A model generated the notes under the pieces. The model saw only the letters and a list, made by a program, of their open reading frames with translations, made no database searches and was not told the DNA's origin. The position numbers and the translations under genes were made by a program. A DNA stretch of 64,000 nucleotides from positions 62,001-126,000 of the forward strand of contig JAMNYO010000070.1 of NCBI GenBank assembly GCA_023622765.1, given 5' to 3'. Shown one piece after another: positions 35,294 through 43,416 of the stretch (its first letter is position 1; each line of letters begins with the position of its first letter). Origin of the DNA: Bacteroidota bacterium. Lineage in GTDB: Bacteria; Bacteroidota; Bacteroidia; Bacteroidales; Dysgonomonadaceae.

Positions 35294-36259
35294 TTAGCTC
35301 GTTGGCAAGGGCGAAATAACCCGCCTCCTCCAGTAAAACGCGAGCATTAAACCGGCGATAATATGCCATATGCCCCACCACGCGGCGATAAAGGCCATCC
35401 CACCCAGTTCCAACTCGGGCGGGAAAATTCTCGGGTTGAAGATCAACGCAAGGCCTAACCCCGAGTTTTGGATACCCGTTTCAATGGAGATGGTCCTGCA
35501 ATTTATCTCGTTTACCTTGAGTGACTTTGGGAAATAGTACCCGCTTACGTAAGCCAACCCGTTATGGAGAAGCACGAGGAAGAATATCAGGTGAATGTAT
35601 CGAAGGAACAGGCTGAAGTTGCCCGCCAGGGCAGCCACGATGAACCCAACGAAAAAGAGGATGGAGACGGTCTGCACCGTCTTGTCAATCCGTTTCGTGA
35701 ACTTCGGGAATTTCATACCGACGAACATCCCAAGGATCACGGGGATGCCGAGGATCAGGAAGACCGTGCGGAACATCTCTACCGGGTCGATCGTGATGGG
35801 TACCAACAGGGGTGAGTGTTTCGCGTAGAGGCTACCCCAGAAGGCGAAGTTAAAGGGTGTCATGAAGAGGCTCATCACGGTGGTGAGGGCAGTAAGGCTC
35901 ACCGAAAGGGTGATATTTGACTTGGAGATAGAGGAGATCAGGTTGGAGACGTTGCCCCCCGGACAAGCGGCGACCAGGATCATCCCCATTGCCACGGCCG
36001 TGGAGGGGCGTATTATCATCACCAGCAAAAAGGTGAGGGCGGGGAGGAGCACGTATTGGGAGATGACTCCCAGGATAACCGGTTTGGGGTTCAACACGAG
36101 CGTTTTGAAGTGCTCGGGCTTGATACTCAGTGCCACACCGAACATGATAAACGCAATGGCAACGTTCATGATGTTTACGCTCCCTTGATTGAAGTTCAAC
36201 TGAACCGCATCAAGCTGTTCAAGGTTCCCAAAAAGCGATAATAGCGGGGTAAACTGCAT
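35294..36259 (-). CDS. Bile acid:sodium symporter (BASS) family protein
   Basis: This 321-residue integral membrane protein has about nine or ten hydrophobic segments. Family hallmarks are the discontinuous-helix motif VAACPGGNVSNLISSISKSN near residue 100 and ISIETGIQNSGLGLALIF, where Glu and Gln contribute to sodium sites. Members move organic anions with sodium. It probably shares a transcript with the acyltransferase gene 53 bp downstream. Substrate is not deducible. Confidence 0.9.
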   Translation of the reverse strand: MQFTPLLSLFGNLEQLDAVQLNFNQGSVNIMNVAIAFIMFGVALSIKPEHFKTLVLNPKPVILGVISQYVLLPALTFLLVMIIRPSTAVAMGMILVAACPGGNVSNLISSISKSNITLSVSLTALTTVMSLFMTPFNFAFWGSLYAKHSPLLVPITIDPVEMFRTVFLILGIPVILGMFVGMKFPKFTKRIDKTVQTVSILFFVGFIVAALAGNFSLFLRYIHLIFFLVLLHNGLAYVSGYYFPKSLKVNEINCRTISIETGIQNSGLGLALIFNPRIFPPELELGGMAFIAAWWGIWHIIAGLMLAFYWRRRVISPLPTS

Positions 36260-36467
36260 TGGACCTTTTGATTTTGAGGCACAAGGTACGAAAAAATATA
36301 TTCTCTATCATTATATTTCACATTGTTTCTGTTTTTAGTACCAGTCAACAGGTCATGTGCGTCAGACTAACCCGTTACGCGACACGTGTATCTATTCTAT
36401 CCAAAACTGATATTCGCATGTTATAAACCGGAAATGAAACAACGTGCAAAAGTTGCGCTAATTTCAT

Positions 36468-36475
36468 TACCTTTG
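36468..36475 (+). promoter_or_regulatory. Candidate -7 box for rarA
   Basis: TACCTTTG fits TAnnTTTG and lies 34 bp upstream of the ATG at 36509. It supports that start rather than the upstream in-frame ATGs at 36386 and 36434. Confidence 0.45.
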
Positions 36476-36508
36476 TGGAGAAAGAAAAAACGGCATAAGA
36501 AAAACCCT

Positions 36509-37798
36509 ATGAGCGCACCCCTTGCCGAGCGGCTACGGCCGCGTACCCTCGATGAGTATATCGGACAGACACACCTGGTCGGTAAGGGAGCCGTACTGCG
36601 CAGGATGATCGATTCCGGCCGCGTGCCCTCCCTGATTTTTTGGGGTCCCCCAGGGGTGGGGAAGACCACGCTTGCCCACATTATCGCCAACACTATCGAG
36701 ACACCCTTTTACCAGTTGAGCGCGGTGAACTCGGGGGTCAAGGATGTACGCGATGCGATTGAGAAAGCGAAAAGCAGCCGCTTCTTTAATCGTGCTGCCC
36801 CCATTCTCTTTATCGATGAGATTCACCGCTTCAGTAAATCGCAACAGGACTCGTTGCTGGGCGCAGTGGAGACCGGCACGATCACTTTGATCGGTGCGAC
36901 CACCGAGAACCCCTCTTTCGAGGTGATTCGACCACTGCTTTCCCGCTGCCAGGTGTACGTTCTTAAGCCAATGGGAAAGGGTGACCTAGAGACATTGCTG
37001 GAACGTGCCCTTACTGAAGACCACCTCCTAAGGGAGCGGGAGATCGAGGTGAAGGAGAGCGATGCGCTGTTCCGCTTTGCGGGTGGCGATGCCCGCAAGC
37101 TGTTGAATATCCTGGAGCTGACGGTCGCCTCCGAAGGGGGCGATAAGGTGGTGATCACCGATCAACTGGTGACGGAGCGGCTGCAGGAGAACCCCGCCGC
37201 GTACGATAAGGGAGGTGAGTTACATTACGACATCATCTCGGCTTTTATCAAGTCGATCCGGGGGAGCGATCCCGACGCGGCCATCTACTGGCTGGCGCGG
37301 ATGGTGGCGGGGGGTGAAGACCCCAAGTTCATCGCCCGGCGACTGGTCATCTCGGCCGCGGAGGATATTGGCCTGGCCAACCCCAATGCGTTGCTGTTGG
37401 CCAACGCCTGCTTTGATACGCTGCAAAAGATCGGGTGGCCCGAGGGGCGCATCGTTTTGGCCGAGACCACCGTCTACCTGGCTACCTCACCCAAGAGCAA
37501 CTCCGCCTACCTTGCTATCGATAAGGCCATTGCCAACGTGGAGCAGACGGGCAACCTGCCGGTACCGTTACACCTGCGTAATGCACCCACGTCGCTAATG
37601 AAAGAGCTCAACTACGGTAAGGAGTACAAGTACGCACACGATTACGATAACCACTTCGTGAAGCAGGAGTACCTACCCAAAGAGCTCAAGGGAACCCGTT
37701 TCTGGGAGGTGCAACCCAACCCCGCTGAACTGAAGCTGGCGGAGCGCATGAAAAAACTGTGGGGCGAAGAGCGTGAAAAGCCAGAAAAGGATACATGA
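36509..37798 (+). CDS. rarA: Replication-associated recombination protein A (AAA+ ATPase)
   Basis: The protein has 429 residues from ATG 36509 (MSAPLAERLRPRTLDEYIGQ). It has Walker A GPPGVGKTT, Walker B LFIDEIHRF, sensor 1 GATTENPSF, arginine finger LLSRCQVY, and the C-terminal tetramerisation region (AARRLVISAAEDIGLANP-like). RarA/MgsA acts at stalled replication forks with SSB. Its stop is 5 bp from that of the convergent lptD gene. Confidence 0.95.
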   Translation: MSAPLAERLRPRTLDEYIGQTHLVGKGAVLRRMIDSGRVPSLIFWGPPGVGKTTLAHIIANTIETPFYQLSAVNSGVKDVRDAIEKAKSSRFFNRAAPILFIDEIHRFSKSQQDSLLGAVETGTITLIGATTENPSFEVIRPLLSRCQVYVLKPMGKGDLETLLERALTEDHLLREREIEVKESDALFRFAGGDARKLLNILELTVASEGGDKVVITDQLVTERLQENPAAYDKGGELHYDIISAFIKSIRGSDPDAAIYWLARMVAGGEDPKFIARRLVISAAEDIGLANPNALLLANACFDTLQKIGWPEGRIVLAETTVYLATSPKSNSAYLAIDKAIANVEQTGNLPVPLHLRNAPTSLMKELNYGKEYKYAHDYDNHFVKQEYLPKELKGTRFWEVQPNPAELKLAERMKKLWGEEREKPEKDT

Positions 37799-37803
37799 TA
37801 CCC

Positions 37804-40785
37804 CTAATACCATTTCATACCTCGGTCGTACGGTGAATTTCGCTGCTCGTACTTCAGGTCTCGCAGCATGGACGAGTTGGCTTGGATGGTGAAGTTATAC
37901 GACTTGTAGGGTCCAATCGGTATAAAGCTGGCCGACATGTTCCAGCAGTGCAGGTTGCGTGTGAGCGTACAGTTGATATTCGTGAATTTCTTCTGATCGA
38001 AATTGTAGTCGGTATTGAACGTGAAGTTCCAGTTCTTGGTCGGCTGAATCGAGCCGCTCAACCCGAAGTTATGGGTGAGTTTCCCCTTGTACTCCATCCT
38101 CTCCTTATCGAACTCCCCGTACCCGTACCGCAGCGAATAGTTGAACGAGATGTTCCAGTTGAGTTTATTTTTGAGGTATCCCTCCTCGTCGAATTCCCCC
38201 ATTGAGTTATCGCTGTTATCGAACATACCGCCACGAGACCCCGTCTCGTACGGGTTGCGGCCTATCGTGCCGTCGTCCGGCAGCTGGCCGGTCGGATCGT
38301 CATCGCCTTCGCCCTCCTCACTACCCTCCTTCTTTTTACGACCGAACAACTTGTTTAACGCCTCCTGGTTAAGCGAGTAGGAGAAAGAGGTTCCGGTACT
38401 CATTAGTTTACCGAACCCCTTGCCATTCATGACCCGGAGCTTGTCGACCCGCTTAGGGCTTCCATTCTGGTCTAGCTGGTAGATGTAAGGATCCCACACG
38501 GCGTTCAGGCTGAGAGTGTAAGACTTGGAAAGCTTTAAGCGGATGTTCGAGTTGATGTTGCTCCACTTCATGGAGTCGGCCATCATGTTGTAGCTGAAGT
38601 TAATCCCCAGATCGTCGATCAGGCTGATTTTGCGGGTGCCGGTAGTATCCGCGTCGGTTCGTATCTTCATCTCCAGGTTGTTCTTGAAGTCGAACCCGAT
38701 GCTCCCGCTTTGTCCTCGGGAAGCGGTGCCGAACATCATTGCGGAATAGGGTGAGTAGGTGTACTCCACGTCCTCGCCGTATTCGTTTTTGTAGGTGTAG
38801 GTCTCGTAAAAGCCATACTTGGGATTCCCGAAGTCGGGCCGCCAGTTAAGACTGATGCTGGGGGAGAAGACGTGGCGGATAGCCTGTATCTTGTCGCCAA
38901 ATATCTTCCAGGGGGTGTACATCCCGTATAGCTTTGTTTGTGCGCTGAGTGACGTGCTGTAATCATACACCCGCTTGAAGCCATGAATGGTATCCACCGG
39001 CACGTGCCGTTTGCTAATGGGATCCCACGCTTGTTTGTGCGCCCCGGTGTACCACCGCTCGGTGTAGTTAAACGATGGAGATACCTGGATGAACTCGAAG
39101 AGGGTGAAGGTGGCGCTTACCGGGATGCTGTGTTTCATCCCGTTGCTCCAATCACGGATCAGGCTCGACTTAAGGAACAGGTCCTCCTTCGTGGTGATCG
39201 AGTTGCGAAACTCGCCCGAGTAGCTCATCGATATCTTTTCATACCAACGCTCTTTGCCCACCGCGTTCTTCCGTTTAAAGGGGTTGATGCGACTCATGTT
39301 GACGGAGAGGTTGGGGAACGTGGCGGCGATGGTGGAGTCTTGTGACACCTGGTTGATGCTCATCGTGGCCGAAAGGCTCCAGGGCGAGTCGGGGAACCGC
39401 TGCGTGAGGTTCACGCTCGAGCTCTTGGTGTTGCTCGACGCTGCACGGGAGTAGAGGCGACTAAGGTCGCGGTGGTTGCTCTTGCTTGTGGAGAAGTTCA
39501 CGCTGGCCGACAGGGTGCGGTACATGTTGGCCTTCGGGTCCTGCGAGTGGGTCCAGTTGATGCGAAGGTCTTTCGCCACGGAGTAGGCCGCGGGTACCAC
39601 CTCCTTCAGCTCTTTTTCGCCGGTAGCCGTGCTCATGTGGTAGACGTTGAAGTTGCCCGAGTACTTGTATCGCTTGCGATAGTTGGAGCGAGCCCCAACA
39701 CCCCACGAACCCTTGGTGTAGATCTCCCCCGTGACCGCCAGGTCGATGTAGTCGCTTAGCGCGAAGTAGTACCCCCCGTTTTGCAGGTAGAACCCGCGCG
39801 TCATCTCGTCACCGTAGCTGGGCATGATGATGCCCGATGAGTAGCTCTTGGTAAAGGGAAAGAATGCGAAGGGCAACACGATGGGGAACAGGGGTACCTC
39901 GGCTACCACCAGCCAGGCGGGTCCCGTTACGACATCCTCGTTGGTCACCTTGGCCCTCGACAGGTTCAGGTAAAAGTGGGGGTTCTCGTCGTTTTCGCAG
40001 GTGGAGTATTTCCCGTCGCGCATGTAGAACGATTTATCGGGGTTCATTTTCGCCTCCTTGGCCACGATGTTTCCCTCGCCCTGTTGCGTGATCACGCCGT
40101 GGATAAACGCTTTTTCCGTTTCGAAGTTGTATTTTACCTTCTTCATCTCGTACTCGTCTTGCCCCTCCGTGAAGACGGGGTAACCGAACTCCTTGCCCAG
40201 GGAGTCGACGCCAAACGTGGAAGAGATCATGCTGCTGTCCATATCCACGGTGATGTACTCTCCCTTGATGGACAAATCGCCGTACTTGATATCGGCATCA
40301 CCGTAAAGGAAGGCCATGTTTTCGTTAGTAAAGACAACCGAGTCTTGCCCTGAGTAGTAAACCGTGAACTCGAGTTTCTCTTTCGGGATCTCCATTTCGA
40401 TGCTGTCGAGTGCGGCGTCAAGCGATCGTACAGTGTCTGCCTTGACTACCGCTAGTGAATCGACTGCCGGCAGGAGGTCAGTCATCAAGCTGTCCGCTTT
40501 AAGCGAACGCTGTAATGAATCAGGGAGTTGTAATGAATCAGGGCGTTGCAGCACATTTGGTTGTTCCAGTGAATCGGGACGTTGTAGCGTGTCGGTAAGC
40601 CGCAACGAGTCTGGGAGTCGCTTTTCCGCGGGCATAGTTTCTACCACCGTGTCGGTAGTCGGTACCTCCGATACAGCCGGCAGGTCACCCTGGCTCATCG
40701 CCACACTAGTCTTTCTCACGGAAGAACATTGGACAAAGACCCACAGGACGGTAAGCAGGTATATGAAACGTATAAATTGCCTCAT
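37804..40785 (-). CDS. lptD: LPS-assembly protein LptD
   Basis: The protein has about 993 residues from ATG 40785 (MRQFIRFIYLL). It has a hydrophobic N-terminal signal ending near FVQCSS, a low-complexity linker, then the OstA/LptD beta-jellyroll (about 140-300; AFLYGDADIKYGDLSIKGEYITVDMDSS). A large beta-barrel with alternating aromatic residues runs to the end, which is RGMKWY. It inserts LPS into the outer leaflet. The Cys in FVQCSS might be lipidated, though the lipobox is poor. The linker holds six near-perfect hexapeptide repeats (PDSLxx). In the barrel, a glutamate/glycine-rich loop (KKEGSEEGEGDDDPTG) is likely surface-exposed. Confidence 0.85.
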   Translation of the reverse strand: MRQFIRFIYLLTVLWVFVQCSSVRKTSVAMSQGDLPAVSEVPTTDTVVETMPAEKRLPDSLRLTDTLQRPDSLEQPNVLQRPDSLQLPDSLQRSLKADSLMTDLLPAVDSLAVVKADTVRSLDAALDSIEMEIPKEKLEFTVYYSGQDSVVFTNENMAFLYGDADIKYGDLSIKGEYITVDMDSSMISSTFGVDSLGKEFGYPVFTEGQDEYEMKKVKYNFETEKAFIHGVITQQGEGNIVAKEAKMNPDKSFYMRDGKYSTCENDENPHFYLNLSRAKVTNEDVVTGPAWLVVAEVPLFPIVLPFAFFPFTKSYSSGIIMPSYGDEMTRGFYLQNGGYYFALSDYIDLAVTGEIYTKGSWGVGARSNYRKRYKYSGNFNVYHMSTATGEKELKEVVPAAYSVAKDLRINWTHSQDPKANMYRTLSASVNFSTSKSNHRDLSRLYSRAASSNTKSSSVNLTQRFPDSPWSLSATMSINQVSQDSTIAATFPNLSVNMSRINPFKRKNAVGKERWYEKISMSYSGEFRNSITTKEDLFLKSSLIRDWSNGMKHSIPVSATFTLFEFIQVSPSFNYTERWYTGAHKQAWDPISKRHVPVDTIHGFKRVYDYSTSLSAQTKLYGMYTPWKIFGDKIQAIRHVFSPSISLNWRPDFGNPKYGFYETYTYKNEYGEDVEYTYSPYSAMMFGTASRGQSGSIGFDFKNNLEMKIRTDADTTGTRKISLIDDLGINFSYNMMADSMKWSNINSNIRLKLSKSYTLSLNAVWDPYIYQLDQNGSPKRVDKLRVMNGKGFGKLMSTGTSFSYSLNQEALNKLFGRKKKEGSEEGEGDDDPTGQLPDDGTIGRNPYETGSRGGMFDNSDNSMGEFDEEGYLKNKLNWNISFNYSLRYGYGEFDKERMEYKGKLTHNFGLSGSIQPTKNWNFTFNTDYNFDQKKFTNINCTLTRNLHCWNMSASFIPIGPYKSYNFTIQANSSMLRDLKYEQRNSPYDRGMKWY
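40507..40614 (-). repeat. Six 18-bp repeats in the lptD linker
   Basis: Codons 64-99 of the 999-codon frame encode six hexapeptides of the form PDSLxx (PDSLRL, TDTLQR, PDSLEQ, PNVLQR, PDSLQL, PDSLQR). This minisatellite keeps frame, so copy number could vary without loss of LptD. Confidence 0.75.
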
Positions 40786-40870
40786 GCGGAAAATGCAGGT
40801 CACGTATGGTTTTCACACGCGAAGCTACGTATTAATGCATTAATATGCGGCAAAAATAATAAAAAGAAAC

Positions 40871-42175
40871 TTAAGAGCGGGCGATTAACACCTTTTTCAG
40901 TTCATGAAGGTCGTTGGGGAGGAGCAGCGACCGTTTTTCACGCGACATAAAGGCTTTAAGCCTTTCGGGAACCTCTAAGGGGTTATCGATGCAAGCTTCT
41001 ACAGTTTCTTTGAACTTGGCAGGGTGCGCGGTTGCCAGGAACACCCCCGTTTCGCCATGTTGTAATCCCTCTTTCAGGGCCATGTAAGCGCAGGCCCCGT
41101 GGGGGTCTAGTAAGTAACCGGTGCGCTGGTACACCTCGCGAACGGCCGTTTTAATCGCTTCGTCGTTATAGGTGAAGCCATCGATCGCTTGTTGGATGGA
41201 CGCGTGCGATGAGTCGTACAGATCAACGATACGATCGAAGTTGCTGGGTGCACCCACGTCCATGGCGTTAGCTAGCGTCTGTATTGATGGGGCAGGACGA
41301 TATTCGCCCGTTCGGAGGTACTGGAAAAAGACGTCGTTTCGGTTGTTGGCAGCGATGAACCGCTTAATTGGCAGACCCGTTTGCTTCGCGAAGAGCCCAG
41401 CGGTGAGGTTGCCCAGGTTGCCGCTCGGTACGGCGATGATTACCTGGTCGGCTGACGGGCGGCTCGCCAGTTGGGCATAGGCCCAGTAGTAGTAAAACGA
41501 TTGGGGCAGGAACCGCGCCACATTGATGGAGTTGGCCGAGGTGAGGTGCAAGCGGTCGTTCAGCTCACTGTCCATGAAGGCCGCTTTCACGAGTGCCTGG
41601 CAGTCGTCAAACGTGCCATCGACCTCCAGCGCGGTAATGTTTTGCCCTAGGGTAGTGAACTGCGCCTCCTGCATTGCGCTCACCTTGCCTGAGGGGTAGA
41701 GTACGAACACCCGTATTCCCTTTACGCCCAAGAAACCGTTGGCTACCGCGCTCCCGGTATCGCCCGAGGTGGCGACAAGCACCGACACCTCCCCTTGTTG
41801 CTTCTTGCGCACGAAATAGGAGAGCATCCTGGCCATAAAGCGTGCGCCCACGTCCTTGAAGGCGAACGTGGGTCCGTGGAACAGCTCCAGCGCGTAGATC
41901 CCTTCCTCTACCTTCACGAGGGGAATGTTAAAATCGAGGGTCTCCTCGACGATTCCGTCTAGGGCCTTTTTCGGAATATCCTCACCAAAGAAGAGGTTGG
42001 CCGCCTCCTTGGCAATTTCCGTCAATCCTTTTTCCCCGATACGGTTAAAAAACGGGTCGGGGAACCGCCCGATACGCTCGGGCATGTAGAGTCCCTTATC
42101 GGGAGCAAGTCCCTTTACCACCGCTTCTTGCAGGGAGGCGAGGGGGGCTTTACCATTCGTACTGTAATAGCGCAT
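40871..42175 (-). CDS. thrC: Threonine synthase
   Basis: This 434-residue PLP enzyme converts O-phosphohomoserine to threonine. Features are the family N terminus MRYYSTNGKAPLASLQEAV, the PLP-lysine motif FHGPTFAFKDVGARF (Lys about 113), the phosphate-binding loop VATSGDTGSAVANGF and the catalytic-domain stretch VPSGNLGNLTAG. It is the last gene of the thr operon, 16 bp after the phosphoglycerate-mutase-like gene, which suggests tight cotranscription. Confidence 0.96.
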   Translation of the reverse strand: MRYYSTNGKAPLASLQEAVVKGLAPDKGLYMPERIGRFPDPFFNRIGEKGLTEIAKEAANLFFGEDIPKKALDGIVEETLDFNIPLVKVEEGIYALELFHGPTFAFKDVGARFMARMLSYFVRKKQQGEVSVLVATSGDTGSAVANGFLGVKGIRVFVLYPSGKVSAMQEAQFTTLGQNITALEVDGTFDDCQALVKAAFMDSELNDRLHLTSANSINVARFLPQSFYYYWAYAQLASRPSADQVIIAVPSGNLGNLTAGLFAKQTGLPIKRFIAANNRNDVFFQYLRTGEYRPAPSIQTLANAMDVGAPSNFDRIVDLYDSSHASIQQAIDGFTYNDEAIKTAVREVYQRTGYLLDPHGACAYMALKEGLQHGETGVFLATAHPAKFKETVEACIDNPLEVPERLKAFMSREKRSLLLPNDLHELKKVLIARS

Positions 42176-42191
42176 ATTCTTGTTTTGTTAT

Positions 42192-43400
42192 TTATGAATC
42201 GAGGAGGGCCTTCATAAATTCGTTGCCGCTCAACAGTCCGTAGCTTCCCTCCTTCGCCGAAAACTCGTCGTAGGTAAGCACCCCATCAGGTTTCTTGTCC
42301 TGTCGGTAAATCAGAAAGGGGATGGGTTGGCTTGTGTGCGTCCGGGTGGCACAAGGGGTTGGGTGATCAGGCAGGATGGCGATAGTCACCGGCTCTTTCC
42401 ACGTGGCTGTCTCCTCGTAGATCGTCTTCACGATACGGGCGTCCAGGTACTCGATAGTTTTCACCTTGAGCGGTGCGTCACCCTCGTGTCCCGCTTCATC
42501 GCTGGCTTCGACGTGCATATAGACGAAATCGTGTTTTTTTAGCGCCGCAAGAGCTGCCGCTGCTTTTCCCTCGTAATTGGTATCGTGGAGGCCAGTGGCT
42601 CCCTCTACCTTTATCACCTCCAGTCCAGCGTATACACCGATGCCCCGGATAAGATCCACGGCCGAGATGACCGCCCCGCTCCCGATGGGGAATAGTTCGG
42701 CCAGCGGTTTCATGGTGGGGCGGAATCCGGGCGACCAGGGCCATATGGCGTTGGCCGAATCTTTCCCCTCACCCTTTCGGCGCTGGTTGACGGGATGATC
42801 CTCTAAAAGCTCCCGCGATACCGCGATGAGGCGGTTCAAAAGATCCGCTGTCGCTTTGGCATCGTCGTTCTCAGGATGTATCAGGTGGGGAGCAAACGGT
42901 TGCCCCGGGATGTCGTGAGGGGGTGTGCAATGCAATGCCTTACTCCCGCCTTTGATTTTCAGCACGTGTCGGTAAGAGACACCCGGGTAAAAGCTAATCG
43001 ATTCGTCACCCAACTTCTTATTTAGGAAGCGAATCAACTCTGTCGATTCAGGTGTGGATATATGTCCCGCCGAGTGGTTCTTTAACCGATCGCCCTCCAG
43101 GTTCACAAGGTTGCAGCGCAAGCATAGCTCGCCGGTCAGTACCTCTACCCCCATGCTCACGGCTTCCAACACACCCCGACCTTCGTACACCGAAGGCACA
43201 TCGTACCCCAAAACGGAGAGGTTGGCTATCTCGCTGCCGGGTGAAAAGCCATGGGGTACGGTCTGTAGTAATCCGCTTCTACCCTTACGGGCGAGCAGGT
43301 CCATGTAGGGGGTATGGGCTACCTGCATGGGGGTTTTGCCGCCCAGCGCGGCGATTGGCTCATCTGCCATACCGTCACCCAAAATAACAATCCGTTTCAT
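42192..43400 (-). CDS. Phosphoglycerate-mutase-like protein, proposed homoserine kinase
   Basis: The protein has 402 residues from ATG 43400 (MKRIVILGDGMADEP). It belongs to the alkaline-phosphatase superfamily archaeal-type cofactor-independent PGM family (metal site GDGMADEP at the start; Ser region GFSPGSEIANLSVLGYD; HVEASDEAGHEGD; ILPDHPTP). No GHMP-type ThrB is seen here, and this protein sits between thrA and thrC, so it is most likely the nonorthologous homoserine kinase proposed for Bacteroidota. The upstream ATG at 43457 would overlap thrA by 41 bp and was rejected. Confidence 0.85.
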   Translation of the reverse strand: MKRIVILGDGMADEPIAALGGKTPMQVAHTPYMDLLARKGRSGLLQTVPHGFSPGSEIANLSVLGYDVPSVYEGRGVLEAVSMGVEVLTGELCLRCNLVNLEGDRLKNHSAGHISTPESTELIRFLNKKLGDESISFYPGVSYRHVLKIKGGSKALHCTPPHDIPGQPFAPHLIHPENDDAKATADLLNRLIAVSRELLEDHPVNQRRKGEGKDSANAIWPWSPGFRPTMKPLAELFPIGSGAVISAVDLIRGIGVYAGLEVIKVEGATGLHDTNYEGKAAAALAALKKHDFVYMHVEASDEAGHEGDAPLKVKTIEYLDARIVKTIYEETATWKEPVTIAILPDHPTPCATRTHTSQPIPFLIYRQDKKPDGVLTYDEFSAKEGSYGLLSGNEFMKALLDS

Positions 43401-43416
43401 TGCTTTTAAAATGGTC

